The notes under the pieces: generated by a model | Told to the model about the DNA's origin: nothing | What the model saw: only the letters and a program-made list of their open reading frames with translations | Databases searched by the model: none | NCBI GenBank assembly: GCA_023150805.1 | Contig: JAKLKF010000012.1 | Coordinates: 26,269-90,268 of the forward strand | Length of the DNA stretch: 64,000 bases | Direction of reading: 5' to 3' | Source of the DNA: Myxococcota bacterium | Lineage (GTDB): Bacteria; Myxococcota_A; UBA796; UBA2385 | Position numbers and translations under genes: made by a program | Shown here: piece by piece, positions 38,376 through 46,968 of the stretch | Position numbering within the stretch: the stretch's first letter is position 1 | Layout: the number at the start of each line of letters is the position of its first letter

Positions 38376-39711
38376 GCCGACCTCTCCGCCCCCCTCCGTG
38401 CCCGGCGCCGGCCCTCGCCGCGGGCTGGCGCCGGAGTTCTTCCAGCTCGTCCAGGCCGCGGTCTACCACGCCGATGGGATGTGGGGCGAGGCCACCTTCG
38501 ACCTGTACGTCAAGGAGGCCCCACCCGACCAGGGCTACCTGGTGGCGGCCGGCATCGAGCCGGCGATCCAGGCCGTGCTCGACACGCGCTTCTCGCCCGC
38601 GCTGGCCGCCTGGCTGCAGCAGCAGCCCCAGCTCCAGGGCATCGGCCCCCGGTTCTTCGAGGACCTGGTCGACTTCGCCTTCGAAGGGGACATCCACGCG
38701 GTCCCCGAGGGCACGGTCGTCTTCCCGGGCCAGCCCATCCTGCGCCTCTCCGCGCCCCTGCCCCAGGCCGGCCTGTTCGAGGCGGGCCTCATCCAGCTCG
38801 TCTCGCAGGCGACCGGGGTCGCCACCCGCGCCAGCCGCATGGTGACCGCCGCGCGCGGGCGGCCGGTGCTCGACTTCGGCAGCCGGCGGTGCCCGGGGCC
38901 CGAGGCGGCGTGGAGCGTCGCGCGGGCGGCCTGCATCGGCGGCGTCGCGGGCACGACCAACACCCTGGCCGCCGCCGACCTGGGCATCCCCGTGGTCGGC
39001 GTCGTGGGCGAGACGATCGCGGCGGCCTACGGTGGCCACCTGGCGGCCTGGGAGGCGCTGCGGCTGCACGCCCCGCGGGCCGTCGAGCTGCAGCGGCCGC
39101 GCGGTTCCGTCGCCGAGGTGACCCGCCTGCTCGCCAAGGTGGGCGAGGAGCTGCGCACCGTGCGGGTGGACGACGGGGAGCTGGTGGGCGCCGCCGACGC
39201 CCTGCGCCGGGCCCTGGACCAGGCGGGCCAGCGCCGCACCCGCATCCTGGGCAGCGGGGGCCTGGACGAGCTGGCGATCGACCAGCTCGTGCGCGCGGGC
39301 GCGCCGGTGGACGAGCTGGGGGTGGGGGCGGCCCTGGCCGAGGCGCCCGTCCCGGCCACGACCTACCGCATCGCGGAGCGGGTCGGCGGCCTGCAGCCCG
39401 AGCCGGTCACCGGACCCTGGGCCAGCGCCTGGCCGGGACGCAAGAGCGTGGTGCGCCTGAGCGACCACGACGTCATCTGCGAGGAGATCGAGGCCGAGGT
39501 GATCGCCGGCGGCGATGGCCTCGTGCTCCTGCAGCCCTGGGTCCGCGCCGGCCGACGGGTCCGCGCGGCCGAGCCGCTGGCCGAGGCGCGCGCCCGTCGG
39601 GCGCAGCAGGTCCAGGCACTGCCCGAGGGGGTCCGCCGCCTGGTCGACCCCGACCCCTACCCGGTGATCCCCAGCGAGCGCCTGCTCCAGCTCCGCCAGG
39701 CGCGCGGCTGA
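38374..39711 (+). CDS. Divergent nicotinate phosphoribosyltransferase-like protein
   Basis: A 445-residue protein of the nicotinate phosphoribosyltransferase fold, which in NAD salvage joins nicotinate and PRPP. Matching blocks are LDFGSRRCPGPEAAWSVARA, IGGVAGTTNTLAA, GIPVVGVVGETIAAAYGG, VRVDDGELVGAADAL and LGSGGLDELAIDQL with GAPVDELGVG. Two active-site loops deviate. The usual GTMAHS, which holds the phospho-histidine, reads GETIAA, and the usual DTYDT segment is replaced by ELQRPRGS. Nicotinate activity is therefore less certain than the fold. The ATG is leaderless by spacing and overlaps the divergent methyltransferase start. Confidence 0.75.
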   Translation: MPTSPPPSVPGAGPRRGLAPEFFQLVQAAVYHADGMWGEATFDLYVKEAPPDQGYLVAAGIEPAIQAVLDTRFSPALAAWLQQQPQLQGIGPRFFEDLVDFAFEGDIHAVPEGTVVFPGQPILRLSAPLPQAGLFEAGLIQLVSQATGVATRASRMVTAARGRPVLDFGSRRCPGPEAAWSVARAACIGGVAGTTNTLAAADLGIPVVGVVGETIAAAYGGHLAAWEALRLHAPRAVELQRPRGSVAEVTRLLAKVGEELRTVRVDDGELVGAADALRRALDQAGQRRTRILGSGGLDELAIDQLVRAGAPVDELGVGAALAEAPVPATTYRIAERVGGLQPEPVTGPWASAWPGRKSVVRLSDHDVICEEIEAEVIAGGDGLVLLQPWVRAGRRVRAAEPLAEARARRAQQVQALPEGVRRLVDPDPYPVIPSERLLQLRQARG

Positions 39712-39723
39712 GCCGGGCGCGGC

Positions 39724-41253
39724 TCAGGCCTGGGGCTCCTTGACGGCGATGACGCTGGTGCCGGTCACGATCAGGTCGCCGGGGCTGGTCGCGCGCGGCC
39801 CGATGACCTGCTCCAGCCCCTCGCCGTCGTAGATGTAGGTCGGACACCGGTCGTGCAGGCTCAGCACCGTGGCGCCCGAGGGGCCGAGCTGGATCGCCGC
39901 CTGGCGGCGCCCCGCGAGGGCCCGGTCCAGGGTGAAGCCGCTCTCTCGCGCGCGGGCCGCCCGGGAGCCCACGCACCAGCGGATGTTGTCCTGCCCGCGG
40001 CGGTCCGGCAGCGCCAGGCCCGGGTGGTTGGGCTCGCGCCCGACCTCGGCGAGCTGCCCCGGCGCGATGCCCAGCCGCGACAGCGTGTCGGCCACCATCA
40101 GCCCCAGGTAGGCCCGCCCCTGGGTGCGGCGGAAGGTGATGGTGCCCGAGGGCACGTGGATCTGCTCACCACCGCGCAGGAGCACGGACTCGCCGGGGAG
40201 GAGCTGCTGGCCGGACACCAGGATCCCGGGCGCCATGGCGCTGAGCCGGACCCCCTCGGGCGAGGCGTCGACGCGCGCGACGCCCTGGTCGCTCTTGTTG
40301 ACCCAGCGCCCGTCAGCCAGCAGGTCGTAGGAGTAGCCCGCCACGACCTCGCTCATCGGCACGGCCGGCAGGGCCAGGCCCGCCATCACCAGGTCGAGGA
40401 CCGAGGTCCCCGAGACGTCCAGGATGATGGTGTCCGCGCTGGTCGTGTGGGTCGGCGGCCGCCGGGTCTCGGTGATGGCGCGGTCGATGGCCGCCCCCTG
40501 GCCGATCACCAGGCCGTGTCCGGCGCGGGTCCAGCGGTCGCGGTCGGCGGGCGGCACCTTGTAGGCCGTCATCCACAGGGCCGCGGGATCGACCACCGGC
40601 AGCGAGTCGACCACCTCCTGGAGCATGCCGCTGCCGGGCTCGAAGCCCTCGAGCAGGATCACCGGGTCGGGAGCGAGCGCCGGCAGCGGATCGCCGCGCT
40701 GGATCCGCACCAGGCGGCCGCCCCGGACCGCCTGCAGGATGGGCTCGGGCAGCCAGGCCCGGGTCGCCGGCACCGCCCGGTAGACCTGCACCTCGCCCAC
40801 GATGCCCTTGAGCGAGTAGCGGCCGACCGGCTCCCAGGCCAGCTCGGACTGGTTCATGCAGGCGTGGGTGGCCGCGGAGAACCAGATCTGCCCCGAGGGG
40901 CACTTGTTGTTGATCCGGCTGGCCAGGTTCACGGCCTCGCCGAAGGCGTCGCCGTCGATCTCCTCGACGTCGCCGGTCGCCATGCCCACCCGCATGGTGA
41001 AGGCCTTCTCGCGGGTGGCCAGCTCGACCAGGTCGACCCCGGCGCGCACGGCGTCGGTCGCCGAGCTGAACAGCGCCATGAAGGCGTCGCCCAGGTTCTT
41101 GACGACCCGCCCGTTGTGGCGCTCGAGCACGGGGACCACGGTCTTCTCGTGGTCCGCGATGAGCTTTCGCAGCGCCTCGCGATCGGCGCCCACGACCTTG
41201 TCCGTGTACTTCTCGAGGTCGGTGAAGACCACGGTGCGCGTGTGGGTCGACAC
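39724..41253 (-). CDS. Class III nucleotidyl cyclase with C-terminal FHA-like region
   Basis: A 509-residue protein. GTG 41253 is chosen because AGGAGG (41260-41265) lies 6 bases upstream; the ATG at 41283 is part of the -10 element. Residues 1-170 form a class III adenylate/guanylate cyclase domain: metal Asp in VVFTDLEKYT, second metal Asp in VVKNLGDAFMALF, and GDAFGEAVNLASRIN with the transition-state Asn/Arg pair. It should make cAMP or cGMP from ATP or GTP. The middle (about 170-410) is unassigned. The last 90 residues (WCVGSRAARA, FTLDRALAGRRQAAIQL, LHDRCPTYIYDG) resemble an FHA-type beta sandwich. It is divergent from the type II secretion operon. Confidence 0.8.
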   Translation of the reverse strand: MSTHTRTVVFTDLEKYTDKVVGADREALRKLIADHEKTVVPVLERHNGRVVKNLGDAFMALFSSATDAVRAGVDLVELATREKAFTMRVGMATGDVEEIDGDAFGEAVNLASRINNKCPSGQIWFSAATHACMNQSELAWEPVGRYSLKGIVGEVQVYRAVPATRAWLPEPILQAVRGGRLVRIQRGDPLPALAPDPVILLEGFEPGSGMLQEVVDSLPVVDPAALWMTAYKVPPADRDRWTRAGHGLVIGQGAAIDRAITETRRPPTHTTSADTIILDVSGTSVLDLVMAGLALPAVPMSEVVAGYSYDLLADGRWVNKSDQGVARVDASPEGVRLSAMAPGILVSGQQLLPGESVLLRGGEQIHVPSGTITFRRTQGRAYLGLMVADTLSRLGIAPGQLAEVGREPNHPGLALPDRRGQDNIRWCVGSRAARARESGFTLDRALAGRRQAAIQLGPSGATVLSLHDRCPTYIYDGEGLEQVIGPRATSPGDLIVTGTSVIAVKEPQA

Positions 41254-41278
41254 CCCAAGCCTCCTGAGCGCCGCGGCG

Positions 41279-41284
41279 AGCATA
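41279..41284 (-). promoter_or_regulatory. -10 element TATGCT for the cyclase
   Basis: GGC-TATGCT lies 25 bases before the GTG at 41253, with AGGAGG between them. Confidence 0.55.
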
Positions 41285-41460
41285 GCCCGCCGGGAGCAGA
41301 GGCGTCGACCGCCCCGGCCGAAAGGCGCGAGACCGGCCGGGCAGGGGGCACGACGATGCACACGCCATCGGCACGCTCGGCGATCTGCCCGCCTGCCGCG
41401 CGCCCCCCGGGCCGCGCCGCACCGACCGGCGCGCGGGCCCGCCAGGCGTCGGCAGGGCAG

Positions 41461-41536
41461 GGCCCCCCGGGCTGCGGCGCCGCGAGGCCCGCCGGGCTGC
41501 GGCGCCGCGAGGCCCGCCGAGCTACGGCGCACCCGG
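41461..41536 (+). repeat. GC-rich tandem repeat, about 25-base unit, three copies
   Basis: Two nearly identical units (CCGGGCTGCGGCGCCGCGAG core) and a third degenerate copy (CCGAGCTACGGCGC). The unit contains the self-complementary GCGGCGCCGC, so it can form strong hairpins. Its function is unknown. Confidence 0.65.
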
Positions 41537-41561
41537 GGCCGCCGGGCATCGGCGGCCTCGA

Positions 41562-41578
41562 GCTGACAAGCTGTCAGC
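41562..41578. promoter_or_regulatory. Operator-like palindrome upstream of the gsp operon
   Basis: GCTGACA-AGC-TGTCAGC is a perfect 7-base inverted repeat. The 12-mer GACAAGCTGTCA recurs on the opposite strand at about 41607-41618 (with one end base changed), and the half-site GCTGACA recurs at 41640-41646. This is a likely regulator-binding cluster for the secretion operon, the cyclase or both. Confidence 0.5.
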
Positions 41579-41732
41579 GCCCTCCAGGCCCCCTCGGCCA
41601 GGGGCATGACAGCTTGTCGCGACCCTCGCGGATCCGCGCGCTGACAGGCTGCCTCCCCTACGGCATGCACCTTGCAGCCACCCACCGCGACCCGGTGCAC
41701 CCGCACCCCCCCCTTGCCTCGAGCGAGGAGCC

Positions 41733-42689
41733 ATGGCCCGGCCATCCCCCCGCCTCATCGGAGCCTTCGTCGCCGTCGGTGTCGCCGCGTGGGCGGCCGC
41801 CTTCGTGGTCGACCAGGTCCTCGCCCGCGCCCTGGCCCTGCCCGAGGGCGCCACCCTGATCGCGCCCGGCGACGCCGCCCTGGCGGTCGCCCCGGACGGC
41901 GGGGAGGCGGACCCGGACGCCACCACCACCACCGCCCGGACCTCGGTGACCTCGGGCCGACGCCCCACTCGCGACGCGCTGATCGGCCCCATCGTCAAGC
42001 GCAGCATCTTCGACTCCACCAAGGTCGGCGCCAGCGCCGACGGCACCCCCGCCAACGACGGCCCCGAGGCCAAGAGCGACCTCGACGCCACGCTGCTGGC
42101 CACCGTGGTCGCCGACCCGCCCGAGTACAGCTCGGCCCTCATCGCCCGCAAGGGCGGCGACGACGCCAAGGGCTACGGCATCGGCGACGACCTGTGGGGC
42201 GAGGGCACCGTCGTCGGCATCGAGCCCAAGCGGGTCATCATCGAGCGCAGCGACGGCTCCCGCGAGTTCATCGCCATGGGCGGCGAGGCCCAGGTCAAGA
42301 AGTCCACCACCCGCAGCCTGCGCGAGGGCGAGGGCGAGGGCGAGGAGGGCGTCGAGCAGACGGGCGAGAACAAGTTCGTCGTCGACGCCGCCCTGGTGGA
42401 GGAGGCGCTCAAGGACCCCGAGAAGCTGGCCAGCCAGGTCCGCGTCGCCCCGCACAAGGACGAGAACGGCCAGATCGACGGCTACCGCATGTCCGGCATC
42501 CGCCGGAACTCCCTGTTCAAGAAGCTGGGCATCAAGAACGGCGACGTCGTGCACTCGGTCAACGGCCAGCCCCTGACCAGCATGCAGTCGGCGATGTCCG
42601 CCTACGAGTCCCTCCAGAACGACAAGAACTTCTCCTTCGAGATCACGCGCCGAAACCAGCGCCAGACCTTCGAGTACGAGATCCGCTGA
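41733..42689 (+). CDS. gspC: Type II secretion system protein GspC
   Basis: A 318-residue inner-membrane protein that links the inner-membrane platform to the secretin. One N-terminal membrane helix (LIGAFVAVGVAAWAAAFVV) is followed by a periplasmic HR-like domain (GPIVKRSIFDSTKVG, then LLATVVADPPEYSSALI). The C-terminal PDZ-type domain (GIRRNSLFKKLGIKNGD, VVHSVNGQPL) covers about residues 250-318. A Glu/Gly-rich linker lies between them. The ATG at 41733 has GAGGAG upstream. First gene of the gsp operon; its stop overlaps the gspD start. Confidence 0.9.
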   Translation: MARPSPRLIGAFVAVGVAAWAAAFVVDQVLARALALPEGATLIAPGDAALAVAPDGGEADPDATTTTARTSVTSGRRPTRDALIGPIVKRSIFDSTKVGASADGTPANDGPEAKSDLDATLLATVVADPPEYSSALIARKGGDDAKGYGIGDDLWGEGTVVGIEPKRVIIERSDGSREFIAMGGEAQVKKSTTRSLREGEGEGEEGVEQTGENKFVVDAALVEEALKDPEKLASQVRVAPHKDENGQIDGYRMSGIRRNSLFKKLGIKNGDVVHSVNGQPLTSMQSAMSAYESLQNDKNFSFEITRRNQRQTFEYEIR

Positions 42690-45238
42690 TGCCGACCCCC
42701 GCTCGCTCCCTGCTCCTGCCGGCCTCCCTGCTCCTGGGCATGGTCCTCTCCGGTCCCACCATGGCGGCCGGACCCGCCGCCCACGGGCCCCCCGCGCCCC
42801 AGGACGACGAGTCCGACAAGGACGCCATCCTCCGCCGCGCCGCCGGCGGGGCCGGCAGCAAGAACGCGCCGGCCGCCGCGGAGGACGAGGGCGGCGAGGC
42901 CGACGGCGGCGGAGACGCGACGTCCAGCTCGACCCGGGGCAAGCCGCCGATCCTCACCGGCCGCAGCACCCAGGTGACCATCGACTTCGTCGACACGCCG
43001 ATCACCGACCTCATCAAGTACTTCGCCGAGATCACCGGTCGGAACTTCCTGCTGACCGAGGAGCTCAAGGGCGAGGTGACGATCATCAGCCACAAGCCGG
43101 TGAGCGTGGGCGAGGCCTACGAGGCCTTCCTCTCGGCGCTGGAGAGCGCCGGCTACACCACGGTCACCGTGGGCCAGCTCACCAAGGTCGTCGCCACCGG
43201 GGAAGCCGCCAGCTCGCCGCTCAACGAGTACTACCAGGGCAACATCCCCTACACCGACAACTACGTCACGCAGATCATCCAGCTCGAGAACGTGGCCGTC
43301 GGCGACGTCTCCAGCGTGGTCAAGGAGCTGGCCGGCGCCAAGGCCAAGGTCATCGCCTACTCGCCGACCAACACGCTCATCATCACCGACAGCGCGGTCA
43401 ACATCCGCCGGGTCTACCGGATCGTCAGCCAGCTCGACGTGGCCGCGCCCAAGTCGGGCCTGCGGATCTTCCCGATCCGCTACGCCCAGGCCGCCGAGAT
43501 CCAGAAGGTCATCACCGAGATCTACGGAGCGGAGGCCTCCAGCGCCTCCAGCAGCACCTCGGCCGGCGGCACCAGCGCCCGCAACAACCGCCGCACGGCC
43601 CGCCGCGCCACCGAGGCCCCCGCCGCCGCCGACGCCGCCAGCTCGACCACGGTCGGCAAGGAGGGCAGCTTCATCCAGAAGATCATCTCCGACGAGCGCA
43701 CCAACTCGGTGATCGTGCTGGCCAACGACGAGGCCATGCTCAAGATCGAGGAGCTGATCGCCCAGCTCGACATCGACGTCGACCCCCAGAGCCGCGCCCA
43801 GATCAAGGTGGTCTACCTGGAGCACGCCAAGGCCGAGGACGTGGCCCAGGTGCTCAGCAACCTGTCGGAGAACAGCAGCCGCGCCAGCAGCAGCACGCGG
43901 ACGGCCGCCGGGACCCGGGGCGCCGCCAACACCCGCAACCTGCGGGCGGGCGCCGACGGCGCCGCACCGGCCGGCGCGGCGGGCGACGACGACGGCTCGG
44001 CGGTCGCGGCGCTGGACGGCGGCACCCGCATCACCAGCGACGAGAACACCAACTCCCTGGTCATCGTCGCCACCCCCGACCAGTTCCAGGTCCTCGAGCA
44101 GGTCATCAAGCAGCTCGACATCCGGCGCCAGCAGGTCTTCGTCCAGGCCGTGATCCTGGAGATGGCCGGCGAGGACACCTTCGAGCTGGGCCTGGGCCTG
44201 CACGGTGGCATCCCCGGCGAGGACGGCGGCCTGCAGATCGGCAGCGCCCAGCTCGGCGGCAGCTCCCTGGGCCTGTCCACCGAGGCGCTCTCCGGCCTGG
44301 CCGTGGGCGTGTACGGCAAGACCATCGAGGTGCCGCTGTCGGGCCTGTCGGGCTCGGAGAGCACCACCCTGGCCGTGCCCGCCTTCGGCATCGCGCTCAA
44401 CGCCCTGGCCAGCAACTCGGCGGTCAACATCGTGGCCACCCCCGAGATCCTGACCATGGACAACGAGGAGGCCAAGATCGTCGTCGGCCGCAACGTGCCC
44501 TTCCCCGTCTCCTCGGGCCGCGACAACAACAACAACCCGATCATCAGCTACCAGCGGGAAGACGTCGCCACGACGCTCAAGGTCACCCCGCAGATCAACG
44601 AGTCCAACTTCGTCACCCTGGAGCTGTTCCAGGAGGTGACCGAGGTCGAAGAGGACGACAGCGGCCTGGACGTGACGACCGCCGGCTTCATCACCAGCAA
44701 GCGCTCGGCCGAGACCGTCGTCGTCGTCCAGGACAACCAGACGGTCGTCATCGGCGGCCTGATCGGCAGTACGGACACCCAGGTCGAGACCAAGATCCCC
44801 ATCCTGGGCGACCTGCCGCTGATCGGCAACCTCTTCCGCGGCAAGCGCGACGTCAGCCGCAAGACGAACCTGCTCATCTTCCTGACGCCGCACATCATCG
44901 AGGAGCCGGCCGACCTCGAGGAGGTCTACCGGATCAAGTGGGCGCAGCGCGAGGAGTTCATCCGGCGCTTCTACGGCAAGTCCCGCGAGGAGCAGGAGGC
45001 CCAGATCCAGGACCTGCTGCGCTTCAGCATGAACCGCATCGACGAGCCCAGCCCCTGGCGCACCAAGCCGCCCAAGGGCGACACCAGCGTCATCATCGGG
45101 CCCACCAGCGACAGCGCCGTCATCGAGGACGTGACCGAGACCTCGACCTCGACCTCGGCCTCCGGCGCCGAGCCGACCCCCGAGGTGAGCCCCGAGGCGA
45201 CCGAGGGCGCCGACACCTCCCGCGAGCTGGAGCCCTGA
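42689..45238 (+). CDS. gspD: Type II secretion system secretin GspD
   Basis: An 849-residue outer-membrane secretin that forms the exit channel. It has a signal peptide, an acidic low-complexity segment, then N0 (VTIDFVDTPITDLIKYF, about residues 95-165) and N1-N3 repeats (SPTNTLIITDS, NSVIVLANDEAMLK, NSLVIVATPDQFQ). Two Ser/Ala/Arg-rich insertions interrupt the N-domains. The secretin domain runs from FVQAVILEMAG to VIGGLIGSTDTQ and KTNLLIFLTPHII. The C-terminal 110 residues may hold the pilotin-binding part. The ATG overlaps the gspC stop (TGATG). Confidence 0.95.
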   Translation: MPTPARSLLLPASLLLGMVLSGPTMAAGPAAHGPPAPQDDESDKDAILRRAAGGAGSKNAPAAAEDEGGEADGGGDATSSSTRGKPPILTGRSTQVTIDFVDTPITDLIKYFAEITGRNFLLTEELKGEVTIISHKPVSVGEAYEAFLSALESAGYTTVTVGQLTKVVATGEAASSPLNEYYQGNIPYTDNYVTQIIQLENVAVGDVSSVVKELAGAKAKVIAYSPTNTLIITDSAVNIRRVYRIVSQLDVAAPKSGLRIFPIRYAQAAEIQKVITEIYGAEASSASSSTSAGGTSARNNRRTARRATEAPAAADAASSTTVGKEGSFIQKIISDERTNSVIVLANDEAMLKIEELIAQLDIDVDPQSRAQIKVVYLEHAKAEDVAQVLSNLSENSSRASSSTRTAAGTRGAANTRNLRAGADGAAPAGAAGDDDGSAVAALDGGTRITSDENTNSLVIVATPDQFQVLEQVIKQLDIRRQQVFVQAVILEMAGEDTFELGLGLHGGIPGEDGGLQIGSAQLGGSSLGLSTEALSGLAVGVYGKTIEVPLSGLSGSESTTLAVPAFGIALNALASNSAVNIVATPEILTMDNEEAKIVVGRNVPFPVSSGRDNNNNPIISYQREDVATTLKVTPQINESNFVTLELFQEVTEVEEDDSGLDVTTAGFITSKRSAETVVVVQDNQTVVIGGLIGSTDTQVETKIPILGDLPLIGNLFRGKRDVSRKTNLLIFLTPHIIEEPADLEEVYRIKWAQREEFIRRFYGKSREEQEAQIQDLLRFSMNRIDEPSPWRTKPPKGDTSVIIGPTSDSAVIEDVTETSTSTSASGAEPTPEVSPEATEGADTSRELEP

Positions 45239-45240
45239 CC

Positions 45241-46950
45241 GTGGCCATCCGACGCGAGCGCCTCGACGACATCCTGGTGCGGCAGGGCGTGGACCCCGCC
45301 GTGCTCCAGGCCGCCCGCGCCCAGGCCGAGAAGGCCGGCGTCGACCTGGTGGAGGGGCTCAACCGCACCCAGGCCGTCGACGGCAAGGTGATCGCCCGCA
45401 GCCTGGCGGCGCAGACCGGCCTGCCGGTGCTGGACGCCATCGACGTCGAGCGCGTGGATCCGGCCCTGGTGCGCGGCCTGCCGCTGGGCCTGGCCCGCGA
45501 GGCGGGGGTGCTGCCCCTGTGGGAGGAGCCCGACGGCGGCGTGCTGATCGCCATCTCCTCGCCCGCGGCCCTGCCGGCCCTGGGCGACCTGCGCCTGGTC
45601 TACCACCGCCCGGTGCGCCCCGTCCTGGTCGCGCCCACCGTGCTGCGCGACGCCACCAACAAGGCCTACGACAAGGCCAGCCAGACGGCCAGCGCCGTCA
45701 TGGAGGAGATCCACGAGGAGCAGGGCAAGGAGAGCGACGACCTGATGCTCGCCGAGGACCTGCTCGACGATCCGAACCAGGCGCCGATCATCCGCTTCGT
45801 CAACTCCCTGCTCACCCAGGCGACCAAGGAGCGGGCCAGCGACATCCACATCGAGCCCTTCGAGAAGGAGCTGGCCGTCCGCTTCCGCGTGGACGGCGTG
45901 CTCTACGAGGTGGTCAAGCCCCCTCCCCGCCTGCAGGCCAGCATCGTCAGCCGCGTGAAGATCATGGCCGGCCTGAACATCGCCGAGAAGCGCATCCCCC
46001 AGGACGGCCGCATCCGCACCCGCATGGCGGGCCGCGAGATCGACATCCGCGTCAGCACCATGCCGGTTCGCCACGGCGAGCGCGTGGTCATGCGTATCCT
46101 GGAGAAGGGCACCGTCTTCTCGCTCGACGGCGTGGGCATGGAAGGAGACACGCTGCGGCACTTCCGCAAGCTCATCCGCCTGCCGCACGGCATCATCCTG
46201 GTCGCCGGCCCCACGGGCTCCGGAAAGACGACCACCCTGTACAGCGCCCTGTCCGAGGTGAACACACCCGACAAGAACATCCTGACGGTCGAGGACCCCG
46301 TCGAGTACGAGCTGCGCGGCATCGGCCAGACCCAGGTCAACCCCAAGATCGACCTGACCTTCGCCAGCGTGCTGCGCGCCCACCTGCGCCAGGACCCCGA
46401 CATCATCCTGGTCGGCGAGACCCGCGACCGGGAGACGGCCGAGAACGCCGTCCAGGCCTCGCTCACGGGCCACCTGGTCTTCAGCACCATCCACACGAAC
46501 TCGGCGCCGGCCACCTTCACCCGCATCATCGACATGGGGGTCGAGCCCTTCCTGGTCGCCTCCTCGCTGGTCGCGGTGCTGGCCCAGCGCCTGGTGCGTC
46601 GCCTGTGCCCGCACTGCAAGGAGCTGTACCGCCCCAGCGACGAGGAGCTGCACGACGTGGGCCTGGACGGCCGGACCTTCGACGGCCAGCTCTGGCGGGC
46701 GGTCGGCTGCTCGGAGTGCAACCAGAAGGGCTACCGCGGCCGGATGGGCATCTACGAGCTGCTGGTCGTCAGCGAGCGCATCCGCGCCCTCGTGACCAGC
46801 GGGGCCGACGCCGGCGTGATCAAGAAGCAGGCCGTCACCGAGGGCATGGCGACGCTGCGGGATGACGGCATCCGCAAGGCCCTGATGGGCCACACCTCGC
46901 TGGACGAGGTGATGCGGGTGACCCAGGACGACGTCGTCGAGCTGGACTGA
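45241..46950 (+). CDS. gspE: Type II secretion system ATPase GspE
   Basis: A 569-residue cytoplasmic ATPase that powers pseudopilus assembly. It has an N-terminal MshEN-like domain, Walker A GPTGSGKTTT, an Asp box and Walker B (DPDIILVGETRDRETAENA), and a His box (FSTIHTNSA). The zinc-binding tetracysteine (CPHC and CSEC) is intact. The GTG start is 2 bases after the gspD stop. Product length and motif order are normal for GspE. Confidence 0.95.
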   Translation: MAIRRERLDDILVRQGVDPAVLQAARAQAEKAGVDLVEGLNRTQAVDGKVIARSLAAQTGLPVLDAIDVERVDPALVRGLPLGLAREAGVLPLWEEPDGGVLIAISSPAALPALGDLRLVYHRPVRPVLVAPTVLRDATNKAYDKASQTASAVMEEIHEEQGKESDDLMLAEDLLDDPNQAPIIRFVNSLLTQATKERASDIHIEPFEKELAVRFRVDGVLYEVVKPPPRLQASIVSRVKIMAGLNIAEKRIPQDGRIRTRMAGREIDIRVSTMPVRHGERVVMRILEKGTVFSLDGVGMEGDTLRHFRKLIRLPHGIILVAGPTGSGKTTTLYSALSEVNTPDKNILTVEDPVEYELRGIGQTQVNPKIDLTFASVLRAHLRQDPDIILVGETRDRETAENAVQASLTGHLVFSTIHTNSAPATFTRIIDMGVEPFLVASSLVAVLAQRLVRRLCPHCKELYRPSDEELHDVGLDGRTFDGQLWRAVGCSECNQKGYRGRMGIYELLVVSERIRALVTSGADAGVIKKQAVTEGMATLRDDGIRKALMGHTSLDEVMRVTQDDVVELD

Positions 46951-46968
46951 AGGAGGACCTGACAGCAC

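Larger units (their letters stand above)
41254..41732. other. Intergenic regulatory region between cyclase and gsp operon
   Basis: The only gap above 300 bases. It holds the cyclase -10 element (41279-41284), a GC-rich tandem repeat (41461-41536) and, nearer the gsp operon, a perfect palindrome and related copies (41562-41646). No coding frame with family features or a good start was found in it. A GAGGAG ribosome site at the right end serves gspC. Confidence 0.6.

Noticed and set aside
41281..41283. ATG at 41283 as start of the nucleotidyl cyclase
   Set aside because: It lies inside the TATGCT -10 element. GTG 41253 has AGGAGG at ideal distance and starts just before the cyclase domain.
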